Positions 26,475-34,774 of a stretch of 64,000 bases of DNA are shown here, in pieces (position 1 is the stretch's first letter; the number at the start of each line of letters is the position of its first letter). Both the position numbers and the translations under genes were made by a program. Source of the DNA: Methylobacterium cerastii (GTDB lineage Bacteria; Pseudomonadota; Alphaproteobacteria; Rhizobiales; Beijerinckiaceae); assembly GCF_022179125.1 (NCBI RefSeq), contig NZ_BPQG01000044.1, positions 1 through 64,000 of the forward strand, written 5' to 3'. The notes under the pieces are model-generated. The model worked only from the letters and a program-made list of their open reading frames with translations. It did no database searches and had not been told where the DNA came from.

Positions 26475-27347
26475 TCAGCCCGCCGAGACGAGCCAGCACC
26501 CGGCCGCGAGGTGCACGGCGCCGTCCTTCGCGTAGGGCAGCAGGGTTTCGGTGACCGCCTCGAGCGCCGCCTGGCGCAGGGGCGGCTCGGCGTCGCGCAG
26601 CAGGCGCGAGACCGGGCCGAGCTCGACAACGACGGCGGCCGCCGCCTCGGCAGCGGCGCGTGCCGAGCCGTCGGCGGCGCGTCCCAACACGAGGTCGCGC
26701 ACCACCGGCGCGACGGAGACGTCGGAGAAGCCGGCCTCGGCGAGCAGGCGGCGCAGGGCGCCCGCGTCGGCGAAGCGGAACGGGCCGGGGCCCGAGAAGT
26801 CCGGCGGGCTCGCGTCCGGCACCAGCGGCAGCACCGCCGCGCGGGGCACGGTGACCCAGGGGTTGCCGGCCATCGCCTGCCAGCACAGGAAACTCAGACG
26901 TCCCTGCTGCGTCAGCGCCCGGCGGAGGTTGGCGAAGGCGGCGCGCGAATCGGAAAAGAACATCACGCCGAAGCGCGAGATCGCCCGGTCGAACGTCGCG
27001 GCGGGGAAATCATGCGTCTCGGCGTCGGCCACGATCCAGTCGACCGGCGCGGCGCCGGCCGGCAGGGGCCGCGCTCGCGCCGCGGCGAGAAGCGGCTCCG
27101 ACAGGTCGGCGGCGACGACCCGGCCGGTCGCCCCCACCGCCTCGGCCGCGATCAGCGCCGTGGCGCCCGAGCCGCAGCCCAAGTCGAGGACGCGCTCGCC
27201 CGGTCGCAGGGCGACGGCGGAAAACAGCGCCTCGGTCAGCGGCGCGAACACTGCGTCGAGCACGCCCTGGCTGCGCGCCCAGCGCTGGCCGACGGCCCCG
27301 TTCCAGTATTCGGCCTGGGTCATCGTGGCCGTCGTGGTGGCCGTCAT
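26475..27347 (-). CDS. Class I SAM-dependent methyltransferase
   Basis: A 290-residue methyltransferase with motif I VLDLGCGSGATAL (about 52-64), the acidic end of strand 2 (VVAADLS), and motif II/post-I segments (VDWIVADAETHDFP; FDRAISRFGVMFF). The MFFSD and LTQQGRLSFLCWQ blocks match the UbiE/methyltransferase-11 group acting on small molecules. The substrate is not evident. It is convergent with the OsmC gene, with 41 bp between. Confidence 0.88.
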   Translation of the reverse strand: MTATTTATMTQAEYWNGAVGQRWARSQGVLDAVFAPLTEALFSAVALRPGERVLDLGCGSGATALIAAEAVGATGRVVAADLSEPLLAAARARPLPAGAAPVDWIVADAETHDFPAATFDRAISRFGVMFFSDSRAAFANLRRALTQQGRLSFLCWQAMAGNPWVTVPRAAVLPLVPDASPPDFSGPGPFRFADAGALRRLLAEAGFSDVSVAPVVRDLVLGRAADGSARAAAEAAAAVVVELGPVSRLLRDAEPPLRQAALEAVTETLLPYAKDGAVHLAAGCWLVSAG

Positions 27348-27448
27348 GGCATGCTCCGCCGCTCAGCGATCCAGGCAGCATCTTGCACGGCTGGCGCCCG
27401 CCGTCAGCAGGGCGCCGGCCTTGCAGGATGCCGCCGGCCCCGCGCGCC

Positions 27449-27574
27449 TCAGGCCGCCGACCCCCGAGCCCGCGCGGCCAGCAGTTCCGCCGCGACGTCG
27501 GGCAGAACCCGGTCGCCCGGGGTGTAGCCGTGCACGTCGTCGACGGATTTGAAGCCGTCGAGGGCAAGCCGCAT
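27449..27574 (-). CDS. Possible small ORF, 41 residues
   Basis: Begins MRLALDGFKSVDDVHGYTPG and ends LLAARARGSAA. Composition looks coding and continues upstream in frame without a start (GPTLCP), so it may be the 3' remnant of a longer gene interrupted by a frameshift. It lies behind the DUF5666 gene on the same strand, within a 330-bp stretch otherwise empty of genes. Function unknown. Confidence 0.3.
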   Translation of the reverse strand: MRLALDGFKSVDDVHGYTPGDRVLPDVAAELLAARARGSAA

Positions 27575-27679
27575 CGGGCAGAGCGTGGGGCCTCGCCGGA
27601 TGGATCCTCGCCGGCCCCGTTGTTCAGGCGGCTCACCTCGCGGAAGCCCGCCGGCGGTGCCGAGGACTGGGCTCCGGCC

Positions 27680-28951
27680 TCAACGCCGGGGGCCGCCGAA
27701 CCCGCCTGGCCCGCCGCCTGGCCCACCCAATCCACCGGGTCCGCCGAAGCCCCCCGGGCCGCCGCCCGGAGCACCGAAGCCTCCGGAACCCCCAACGCTT
27801 CCGGGACCTCCAAAGCCTCCGGGTCCGCCACGGCCGCCGCCGAACCCGCCCGGTCCCGTCCGAGTGTCGATGCCGAACCCGCCACCTGCTCCATTGCCAG
27901 GCCCGTTCCCCGGTCCGTTGCCGGCTCCGAGACCGCCGCGTTCGCGAAATCCGTCCGGCCCGCGGCCAGGCAGGCCCCGGCCGTCGATCCGGTCCGGCGC
28001 GCGTTCGAAGAGCGGGTTTCGGTCCGGCCCGGTGCCGCGGTCGTCGAGGCGCAGCGCCTCGACGGTGAGGCGCCCGTCGGCGGCCGGCCGCGTCGTGAGC
28101 ACGGCGCGGACGCTGCCGCGACGCGGGACCGCGGCATCCGGCTGCCCGGCCACCTCGAGGCCGGACCCGAGCGTCATACCGCCTCGACTGCGGCCGACAT
28201 AGGCCTCCACCGAGACCCGGCTCAAGCCGGGCGGGAAGTGCAGGGTGTCGCTCGCGCGCGCTACCTTGAGCACGCCGCCCGCCGCCTCGCCGGCGACCGC
28301 GGCCCGGCGGCCGACGGGCAGGGTGTCGGCGCCCGCGAGCCGCAGGTGCCCGATCACCAAGTGCCCGTCGTGGTCGCGCCGGACCGGGCCGGCGACGCAG
28401 GCGGGGCCGTCCGCCTGCCTCTCGATCAGGTTGGCGACGACGACGCCGTCCGGCCTGCGCAGGCCCGACACCGCGACCCGGTCGCCTACCGCCCAGCGCC
28501 CGGCGATTCCCGCCGCGGCGATGCGCTGGCCGAGGACCATGAGGTTCCCGCCGCGCACCGATTCCACTGGCCCGACCACCTCGCGCGTCACGTCGATCCG
28601 CCGTGTCGCGAGGCCGCCCGCGTCGGCGTGGGCAACGACGTGGACCACGTGCCCGACCCTCAGGTCGGCGGCGCGCGCCGGCACCCCGTCGATGCGCACG
28701 TTGACGTCGTCGGGATAGGCGATGCGCAGGTCGTTGACGACGATCGAGCCGAAGCGGCGGATCGTGCCGATCACCCCCGTGCCCCCGATGCCGCGGTCAC
28801 CCTCACCCGGGATGTCGTCGGGACGCGCCCCGGTGCCGCCGATTCCTTGGTCGCGCGGCGCCTCCTGCGGCACCGCGCGCACCGGAATCAGCGCGGCGCC
28901 GGCGAGCAGCCGCAGCACGAGGCGGCGGGTGGGGGCGGCGCGATGCATCAT
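27680..28951 (-). CDS. DUF5666-domain protein with Gly-rich tail
   Basis: A 423-residue exported protein. A signal-like N-terminus (RRLVLRLLAGAALIPVRA) is followed by repeated small beta domains (about 50-300) in the DUF5666 pattern, for example GTIRRFGSIVVNDLRI, VGPVESVRGGNLMVLGQRI and GLRRPDGVVVANLI. After about residue 300 the chain becomes low-complexity Gly/Pro/Arg with GGPGGFGGPG-type repeats to the end, probably disordered and extracytoplasmic. It follows the DUF6502 gene by 76 bp on the same strand, a pairing seen in other proteobacteria, so the two probably work together. The role is unknown. Confidence 0.82.
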   Translation of the reverse strand: MMHRAAPTRRLVLRLLAGAALIPVRAVPQEAPRDQGIGGTGARPDDIPGEGDRGIGGTGVIGTIRRFGSIVVNDLRIAYPDDVNVRIDGVPARAADLRVGHVVHVVAHADAGGLATRRIDVTREVVGPVESVRGGNLMVLGQRIAAAGIAGRWAVGDRVAVSGLRRPDGVVVANLIERQADGPACVAGPVRRDHDGHLVIGHLRLAGADTLPVGRRAAVAGEAAGGVLKVARASDTLHFPPGLSRVSVEAYVGRSRGGMTLGSGLEVAGQPDAAVPRRGSVRAVLTTRPAADGRLTVEALRLDDRGTGPDRNPLFERAPDRIDGRGLPGRGPDGFRERGGLGAGNGPGNGPGNGAGGGFGIDTRTGPGGFGGGRGGPGGFGGPGSVGGSGGFGAPGGGPGGFGGPGGLGGPGGGPGGFGGPRR

Positions 28952-29027
28952 GCGCCTGGTCCCGGAACGCGTGGACGCGACGACCGAACCTCGTGCTGCG
29001 CCTCTCGCGACTGCCCCACCGGCGTTC

Positions 29028-29900
29028 TCACGCCTCGGCCTCCGACGAAGCCGGCAAAGCATCGTCTGCGGGGAAGGCGTCCCCGGCCGGCGGCACGGCC
29101 TCGGCGTAGACGTAGAGCCCGAAATTCCAGCGGTGGGAGCCGCCGGGGTCGGCGGCACAGGCGGCGTGGGCCTCGCGGTTGGCCTGGGTCAGCGCCGCCA
29201 TCGCGATCTCCTTGGCGCGCGCCTCCAGCCGGAGCGCCAGTTCCTCCGACAGCCCGTCGTAATGCACCGCGCGCTCGAGGAAGCGCGGCGCGTCGCCGAG
29301 GATGTTGGCGACCGAGGCCGCGATGTGGTCGTGGAGGTTGCGCCCGAAATAGTAGAGTTGCGGCTCGCCGCCGCCGCGGGGCACGTAGGCGGCCTCCGCC
29401 AGGACGATCCGGTCCTCGCCGTCGAGGGTGGCGAGCCCGCGGTCGAGCCACTCGTCGAGCACCGCGCGGGGGCGCAGGTCGCGGGTCACGCCGGCGACCA
29501 GCGCCTCGAAGGAGGGGCCGTCCTCGCCCGCGCGCCGCAGCGCCAGCGGCCGTCCCTCCGGGTCGGTGAAGGCCGGGTCGGCGAGCCAGCGGGCGATGAT
29601 CCGGCTCGTCCGCGAGACCACCGCCGGCACTGCGCTCACCGGAGCCCCGGCGCCGCGCAGGCGCCGCACCTCCTTCCGGTGGATGCCGGTGAGCAGCGAG
29701 ACGCGGCTGTCGGTCTGCTCCTTGCCCTGAAGCGCGAAGTCGTACTCGGCGACGTTGACGTAGAGTTCCCGCAGTAGGTTCGTCAGCGCCGGGAAGGTGA
29801 TGCCGCGCGCCACGAACAGCCGCACCAGCGGCCGCAGCAGGCGCGCCACCGGCGCGTGCAGGGTGGTTCCCTCGCCGGTGTCGTTGATGGTCTCGGACAT
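29028..29900 (-). CDS. DUF6502 family protein
   Basis: A 290-residue cytosolic protein. The N-terminal part (about 15-80, PVARLLRPLVRLFVARGITFPALTNLLRELYVNVA, then RVSLLTGIHRKEVRRLR) looks like a winged or helix-turn-helix DNA-binding unit; the rest is helical with an acidic tail. ATG 29900 starts MSETINDTGEG. It is transcribed before the DUF5666 gene. Four copies of a TGTGGGA motif upstream suggest a dedicated regulatory site, possibly bound by this protein. That role is an inference. Confidence 0.8.
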   Translation of the reverse strand: MSETINDTGEGTTLHAPVARLLRPLVRLFVARGITFPALTNLLRELYVNVAEYDFALQGKEQTDSRVSLLTGIHRKEVRRLRGAGAPVSAVPAVVSRTSRIIARWLADPAFTDPEGRPLALRRAGEDGPSFEALVAGVTRDLRPRAVLDEWLDRGLATLDGEDRIVLAEAAYVPRGGGEPQLYYFGRNLHDHIAASVANILGDAPRFLERAVHYDGLSEELALRLEARAKEIAMAALTQANREAHAACAADPGGSHRWNFGLYVYAEAVPPAGDAFPADDALPASSEAEA

Positions 29901-29923
29901 CAGATCAGCATGACCACGGGATG

Positions 29924-30031
29924 TGTGGGACACAATCCCACAGAGTACGCGAACGCACGTCGGCACAGCCATTTCGCGTTGACGTGGGAATTTTACACAC
30001 ATAGGTTTGTGGCGTGGTCAAATTTCCCACA
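29924..30031. promoter_or_regulatory. TGTGGGA motif cluster upstream of DUF6502
   Basis: A perfect inverted repeat TGTGGGA-CACAA-TCCCACA (29924-29942) lies 24 bp before the DUF6502 start. A second, looser pair follows: GTGGGAA (29984-29990) and TTCCCACA (30024-30031). The region between divergent genes (29900 and 30053) is AT-richer than its surroundings. It probably binds a dimeric regulator at both sites. Confidence 0.6.
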
Positions 30032-30052
30032 CGATCAGGACCGGCGAAGACG

Positions 30053-30370
30053 ATGCGCGACACCAGGAATGCCTTCGTCGGCCGGCCTATGGCGCCCCTG
30101 AACGCGGCCCGGCGCTCCGAGCGCAGGACCGCGACTGCAGCCGACCTCTCGCGGCTCGGCCGGATCGCCGCCTGCCTTGTCGCCCTGGCCCTGCCAACCT
30201 TCAGGATCGTCGCCGCGGACACGGCCCACCGCGTCGCGCCCTCGGGGGCGACGCAGGCCGCAGCCTCAGGATCCCCTTCCCGACGGGCTGCGGCGTTCGA
30301 CGGCGTCTCCCGGGCCGGCAGCCCGGTCTGGGAGACGCTTCTCACCCTCGATCGGGATACCAGCCGATGA
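30053..30370 (+). CDS. Hypothetical protein, 105 residues
   Basis: Basic and Ala/Arg-rich, with one hydrophobic stretch (about 36-52, IAACLVALALPTFRIVAA) that could be a signal or membrane segment. No family recognised. Its TGA shares the sequence ATGA with the start of the next small ORF, and it is divergent from DUF6502 behind the TGTGGGA cluster. Both points make translation more likely than chance. Confidence 0.4.
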   Translation: MRDTRNAFVGRPMAPLNAARRSERRTATAADLSRLGRIAACLVALALPTFRIVAADTAHRVAPSGATQAAASGSPSRRAAAFDGVSRAGSPVWETLLTLDRDTSR

Positions 30371-30504
30371 TTCCCGCCATCGCAAGGTCGCAAGCCATGC
30401 CGACCAACCACCGATCCTCCTGCGGCGGGGCTCCCATCCTCGACCTCGCCCTCTGCATGATCCTCGCCGTCCTCGTCGTCGGCCTGCTGATGCTGGCGCT
30501 CTGA
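30367..30504 (+). CDS. Small single-helix membrane protein, 45 residues
   Basis: ATG 30367 overlaps the stop of the preceding ORF (ATGA), suggesting translational coupling. The last 20 residues are a strong hydrophobic helix (ILDLALCMILAVLVVGLLML). An internal ATG at 30397 would give a 35-residue form with the same helix. No family recognised. Confidence 0.45.
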   Translation: MIPAIARSQAMPTNHRSSCGGAPILDLALCMILAVLVVGLLMLAL

Positions 30505-30892
30505 GCGCGGGCCCTTCCTGGACGCTCGACGGAGCCGCACATCCTCTCACTTCTCCGCGCTCGCCACGCGCGAAGCGGGCGTTGGCGACCTTGTCGGCTG
30601 AACCGTGCGCGGCCTGTTACGACGCCAATCGCGCCAGCGAAGCCGGCTTCGGGCTGGTGCGCGCCGGCTCGGTCGACTGGTTCCGATCCTCGGTCTTCGC
30701 CCGCCCGTCATGGGGCACCGCGCGAGAACGGGCGCCAAGGCCGCACCTGTGTCCCGTTTGCATCGATCCAGCCGTCGCATCCGCATTCTCGCGTTACGCA
30801 CAGCGTTAACCTTTCGTTAAGGGGGTGATTGCCGTCGGGGCCTCGGCGTGAGAGCTTTCGTTAACGAGAGCTTAACGGGTTGGGCCACGGCG
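30505..30892. other. 388-bp intergenic region with CtrA boxes
   Basis: No gene is supported. Short frames here have no recognisable content. The last 90 bp carry two TTAA-N7-TTAA sites, described separately; the first 300 bp show nothing notable. Confidence 0.5.
30806..30875. promoter_or_regulatory. Two CtrA-type boxes before the BTLCP protease gene
   Basis: TTAA-CCTTTCG-TTAA (30806-30820) and TTAA-CGAGAGC-TTAA (30861-30875) both match the TTAA-N7-TTAA pattern bound by the alphaproteobacterial cell-cycle regulator CtrA. They lie 73 and 18 bp before ATG 30893. Two exact matches so close in GC-rich DNA are unlikely by chance. The downstream position of the second suggests repression or control near the start site. 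Confidence 0.7.
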
Positions 30893-31558
30893 ATGCGGTT
30901 CGCGATTTCGACGGTTCGGGCGGTGTCGGCGCCCCGTCTGCGCAAGGCCCTCGCCGGCCTCGCCGTGACGGCCGGACTGGCCTTCGCCGTCGCCCCGGCC
31001 GTGGCGCAGACCCTGGCCTCGCTGCCCGCCCCCACCTTGGCCGCCGAGCCGGTCGGCGCCGCCAAGCCGATCCTCGCCTGGGTCGGCTTCTGCCAGACCT
31101 ACCCAGCCGAGTGTGCGGTCAACGCCGCCGAGCCCGCCCGCATCGCGATGACCCCCGCGATCTGGAACACGATCCAGACGGTCAACCGCCGGGTCAACAA
31201 GTCGATCGTCGCGATCACCGACATGGACCACCTCGGGGTGCCGGACCGCTGGGACCTCGCCGAGGACGGCTCGGGCGATTGCGAGGACTTCCAGCTGCTC
31301 AAGCGGAGCCTGCTCGCCCGCGCCGGCCTGCCGCGCCGCGCCATGCGGATGACCGTGGTCATCGACGAGAAGGGCGAGGGCCACGCCGTCCTCACCCTGA
31401 TCACCGATCGCGGCGACCTCGTGCTCGACAACAAGACCAGCCAGATCCTGCCCTGGCACCGCACCGGCTACACCTTCATCAAGCGCGAAAGCCAGGACGC
31501 CGTCGCCTGGGTGTCTCTCGGCGGCGTCACCTCGCCGGTCACCACCGCCAACCGCTGA
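30893..31558 (+). CDS. Periplasmic transglutaminase-like cysteine protease (BTLCP, LapG-like)
   Basis: A 221-residue secreted protein with a signal peptide (about 1-39, ending AVAQ) and the bacterial transglutaminase-like Cys-His-Asp triad: Cys130 (GSGDCEDF), His164 (GEGHAVL) and Asp179 (LVLDNKT). The nearest characterised relative is LapG, which cuts surface adhesins when c-di-GMP is low. No LapD or adhesin gene is adjacent. ATG 30893 is chosen because it begins the signal peptide and follows the CtrA boxes; codons before it overlap the second box. A GGDEF enzyme occurs in the window at 8136 but is far away. Confidence 0.88.
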   Translation: MRFAISTVRAVSAPRLRKALAGLAVTAGLAFAVAPAVAQTLASLPAPTLAAEPVGAAKPILAWVGFCQTYPAECAVNAAEPARIAMTPAIWNTIQTVNRRVNKSIVAITDMDHLGVPDRWDLAEDGSGDCEDFQLLKRSLLARAGLPRRAMRMTVVIDEKGEGHAVLTLITDRGDLVLDNKTSQILPWHRTGYTFIKRESQDAVAWVSLGGVTSPVTTANR

Positions 31559-31669
31559 AAACCGGCCTCTCGTCCCGAAACGGGACGCAGCGCACGACAG
31601 CACGTTGATGAAATCTTCACCGCGTCGGCGCGAGACTCCGGGATCGGAGCCGCCCACCACGACGCGCCC

Positions 31670-32014
31670 ATGATCTCCCATCCCTTCCCGAAACCGTTGC
31701 TCGCCGCAGGGCTGGCCATCGCGCTCGCCACTGGACTGCTCGCTGCCGCGAGCCCGGTGAAGGCCGGCGAGGCCGGGACGCGCTACGCCTCCTGGCACGG
31801 CTGCCTCGACCGCCACTTCGGGTTGCAAGCCACGATCGGAAGCCGCCCGCTCGCCGCCGACGCGGCGATCGGCGCCTGCCGCGAACCGGAGAGGGCCTAC
31901 CTTTCCGCCCTCGCAGCCTCGCCGCTGCTCGATGCCGACGACGCGCAGCAAGCCCGCGCCGCCCTGGTCGCGCAAGCCCGCGCCCGCCTGCTCGGACGGC
32001 GCGCGGCTCTTTAG
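31670..32014 (+). CDS. Small secreted protein, 114 residues
   Basis: A signal peptide (about 1-32, ending ASPVKA) precedes a mature chain of about 80 residues with two Cys (WHGCLDRHFGL; AIGACREPERAY). This pattern resembles small periplasmic proteins common in Methylobacterium, but I cannot name the family. It follows the BTLCP gene by 111 bp on the same strand and ends 142 bp before a hairpin terminator. Confidence 0.65.
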   Translation: MISHPFPKPLLAAGLAIALATGLLAAASPVKAGEAGTRYASWHGCLDRHFGLQATIGSRPLAADAAIGACREPERAYLSALAASPLLDADDAQQARAALVAQARARLLGRRAAL

Positions 32015-32155
32015 GCCGACAGGCATTTCACAAAATCAGTCTTGGATCATCAGTCTTGGACCAGATCGCTCTTGAGCGCACGGCATCTGAGCGCACGGCA
32101 TCCGCGACGCGTGATCCAGACACCACAAAGCATCCGGCTGCCTCTTGAGAATCCA

Positions 32156-32184
32156 AAAGCCCGGCTCACGACGGGCCGGGCTTT
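32156..32184. terminator. Hairpin terminator between convergent genes
   Basis: AAAGCCCGG (32156-32164) pairs with CCGGGCTTT (32176-32184). The T-run is better on the - strand (GGGCTTTTGG), so it mainly ends the mucR-like transcript 31 bp beyond its stop, but it can act in both directions and also serve the small secreted protein gene. Confidence 0.75.
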
Positions 32185-32214
32185 GGGAATTTCGAGCCGG
32201 TCCTGTCCGTACCC

Positions 32215-32757
32215 TTACGCGGCGTCGGCCTTGCGGGTCTGGCTGCCCTTCACGGCGGAGGTCGCCGCCTTGCGACCGCGGCGGGCGGGGGCGGCGGGCG
32301 CCTCCTCGATGTCCTCGGGCGATTCGGCGGCGGCCGAGCGGCCGGGCTGACCGAGGCCGAGGCTCTTGGCGAGCGCGGAGCGCTGGGCCGAATAGTTCGC
32401 TGAGGTGGTCGGATAGTCGGCGGGCAGGCCGTAACGCTCGCGGTAGCTGTGCGGGTCGAGGCCGTGCTTGGTCAGGTGGCGCTTCAGCGTCTTGTAGGAC
32501 TTGCCGTCGATGAAGCTGACCAGCCCGTCGGGGCGGATCGACTTGCGGATCTGGGCGGTGCTGGGCTTCTCGACGGCCTCGGTGGTGACGGGAGCCGTGC
32601 CGGAGCCGACGTTGTTCAGCGCCTCATGGATGCTCGCGATCAGCGCCGGCAATTCGGTGATGGGGACGGAGTTGTTCGACACATAGGCCGCGACGACGTC
32701 GACGGTCCGCTCGATATAGTCGTTGCTCGTCTGCGCCGACACTGCAGTTTCAGACAT
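32215..32757 (-). CDS. MucR/Ros family transcriptional regulator lacking the first zinc ligand
   Basis: A 180-residue regulator with the Ros/MucR core at about 68-115 (RPDGLVSFIDGKSYKTLKRHLTKHG ... YRERYGLPADYP). In Ros, two Cys and two His bind zinc. Here the positions are Ser81, Asp84, His94 and His98, so the first Cys is lost. Some rhizobial MucR homologues also fold without metal, so the protein may still be active. The N-terminal helical part (about 10-55) is the oligomerisation region. The C-terminal 50 residues are basic and Ala-rich, like an H-NS-type tail. MucR proteins bind AT-rich promoters, including their own; the long AT-richer leader upstream fits that. Confidence 0.88.
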   Translation of the reverse strand: MSETAVSAQTSNDYIERTVDVVAAYVSNNSVPITELPALIASIHEALNNVGSGTAPVTTEAVEKPSTAQIRKSIRPDGLVSFIDGKSYKTLKRHLTKHGLDPHSYRERYGLPADYPTTSANYSAQRSALAKSLGLGQPGRSAAAESPEDIEEAPAAPARRGRKAATSAVKGSQTRKADAA

Positions 32758-33521
32758 CCGTACGTTCCTTGCCTATTTTCTGACGAAAACCCCAAGCGCA
32801 GGAATTATGATGTTTGCCAGAGAAAGCAAGGATGTCCACGGCGTTATCCGGGCTCAACATATGATCATATGTGTGTTTTGCCTGCCGAGTGCGCAGCGTA
32901 TCCGTGCAACCGGCCCGGTGCGCCCAGCATTGCCTCACTCAGCGCCTCGCGAAATCTGCGCATCCGCGGCAGCGCAGATTTTGCTTTCGCCCGAGACCGT
33001 TACCGGACGCGAACATCGGGTCGAGACGGTGCCGAAATGCTGGATGTCGGCATCTTGTTCGGTCTGCACCCTACCCGTTGCCTGGATGTCCATACCACAG
33101 CGCGACGCAATGGTGGACAAAATTGTCGCACCAAGATGATGTGATCGCCATATTATAATTTCGCTCGTACCAGTACAGAAGTACTAAGTAACAGTTTCGT
33201 GTGCGAGGCGCGGTCGCCTGGAACGGGAGCGCCGCCGCGGATTATTCGACTGCGTCGTCCGTGACGAGGCCGGGCTCAGTCAGCATTGCGCTCGGCCCGG
33301 ATGAGGCCACGCAACATCGATCGGTCCAGCTAGACGGCTTGGCTCGCCAGGCATCGTCGATGCGCCTCAGGGTCGACATCGAAGTCCTGCACGGGCATGT
33401 TCCGTGATCAGCAAGTCACGGGACAAGCCCTGATCTGCTGGGCATCGCATGTCCTCGAAGCGAGCCGACATCCACAGCGCCGGAAGTGCTTTCGAGAAGG
33501 TCTTGCCGCCGAAAAATCTTG
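32758..33521. other. 764-bp AT-richer intergenic region
   Basis: No gene is supported on either strand, and base composition is clearly lower in GC than in the neighbours. A perfect 16-bp palindrome ACATATGATCATATGT occupies 32857-32872, about 100 bp before the mucR-like start, and the stretch 33140-33195 is the most AT-rich. This is probably a regulatory region, a candidate for MucR autoregulation; the left part towards 33521 may be decayed DNA where a yejF gene would be expected. Confidence 0.55.
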
Positions 33522-34733
33522 CTAACGAAACGTCTTTCGCGGGTCGAACGCGTCGCGCACCGCCTCGCCAGCGAAGACCAGCAGGCTCAGCATCGCCGCG
33601 ATCACCAGGAAGCCGGACAGGCCGAGCCACGGCGCGGTGAGGTTGTCCTTGCCCTGCGCCAGCAACTCGCCGAGCGAGGGGGAGCCCGGCGGCAGGCCGA
33701 AGCCGAGGAAGTCGAGCGAGGTCAGGGTGGTGATCGAACCGTTGAGGATGAACGGCAGGAAGGTCAGCGTCGCCACCATCGCGTTCGGCAGCAGGTGCAC
33801 GGTCATGATGCGGACGTTGGACAAGCCGAGCGCCCGGGCCGCCCGCACGTATTCGAAGTTTCGCGCCCGCAGGAACTCGGCGCGCACGACGCTGACCAGC
33901 GCCACCCACGAGAACAGCAGCATGATGCCGAGCAGCACGAAGAAGCCGGGTGCGATGAAGGCCGAGATGATGATGATCAGGTAGAGCGTCGGGATGCCGC
34001 CCCAGACCTCGATGAAGCGCTGGAACGCCAGGTCGACCCAGCCGCCGAAATAGCCCTGCACCGCGCCGGCGACGACGCCGATCAGCGACGAGACGGCGGC
34101 CAGGATCAGCCCGAACAGCACCGAGATGCGGAACCCGTAGATCACGCGGGCGAGCACGTCGCGGGTGGTGTTGTCGGTGCCGAGCCAGTGCCAGGGGATG
34201 TTGGCGCAGCCCGCGCCCGGCGCCGTCTCGGTGGCCTGGCACTGCGCGTCGGTGAGCATCCAGGTCGGCGGCGAGGGTGAGGGGGTCGGCAATCCATCGT
34301 TGATGGTGTCGTAGGAGAACGGGATCGGCGGCCAGATCGCCCAGCCGTTCTCCGCGATCTCCTTGACGATCTCGGGCGTGCGATAGTCGGTGCGCGCCAG
34401 GAAGCCGCCGAACTTCTCCTCCGGGTAGTCGATCAGCACCGGAAACAGCCACTCGCCTTTGTAGGAGGCGACGATCGGCCGGTCGTTGGCCAGGATTTCC
34501 GCGAAAAGGCTGACGACGAACAGCGACAGGAAGATCAGGAACGAGACGTAGCCGAGCCGGTTCCGGCGGAAGTTCTCGAGCCGGCGCCGGTTGAGCGGCG
34601 ACAGCCCGCCGCGGCGGGGTGCGAGCGGCCGCGCCTCGGGCAATCCCTCGCTCGGCCGCGGCACGATCGGCTGGGCCCCGGGCATCGGCGCCGAGACCGG
34701 GTCGCCCTCGGGGGGGCGGGCGATCTCGTTCAT
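33522..34733 (-). CDS. YejE-type ABC transporter permease
   Basis: A 403-residue inner-membrane permease of the peptide (DppC/YejE) type. After a Pro-rich leader come RRRLENFRRNRLGYVSFLIF and the first helix, a periplasmic segment (EKFGGFLARTDYRTPEIVKEIAENGW), which is characteristic of YejE, then the permease core (WLGTDNTTRDVLARVIYGFRIS; EFLRARNFEYVRAARALGLS as the ATPase-contact loop; five helices). ATG 34733 begins MNEIARPP. In most genomes it sits in yejABEF, which takes up microcin C-like or other peptides. No yejA, yejB or yejF is next to it here. Confidence 0.88.
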   Translation of the reverse strand: MNEIARPPEGDPVSAPMPGAQPIVPRPSEGLPEARPLAPRRGGLSPLNRRRLENFRRNRLGYVSFLIFLSLFVVSLFAEILANDRPIVASYKGEWLFPVLIDYPEEKFGGFLARTDYRTPEIVKEIAENGWAIWPPIPFSYDTINDGLPTPSPSPPTWMLTDAQCQATETAPGAGCANIPWHWLGTDNTTRDVLARVIYGFRISVLFGLILAAVSSLIGVVAGAVQGYFGGWVDLAFQRFIEVWGGIPTLYLIIIISAFIAPGFFVLLGIMLLFSWVALVSVVRAEFLRARNFEYVRAARALGLSNVRIMTVHLLPNAMVATLTFLPFILNGSITTLTSLDFLGFGLPPGSPSLGELLAQGKDNLTAPWLGLSGFLVIAAMLSLLVFAGEAVRDAFDPRKTFR

Positions 34734-34774
34734 CGCGGGATGCTCCACAGAGGGTTCGCGGGATGCGCGTCGCG

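Noticed and set aside
27549-28202. Proline-rich frame (PPGPPNPPGPP repeats) on the + strand
   Set aside because: It is the antisense image of the Gly-rich tail of the DUF5666 protein.
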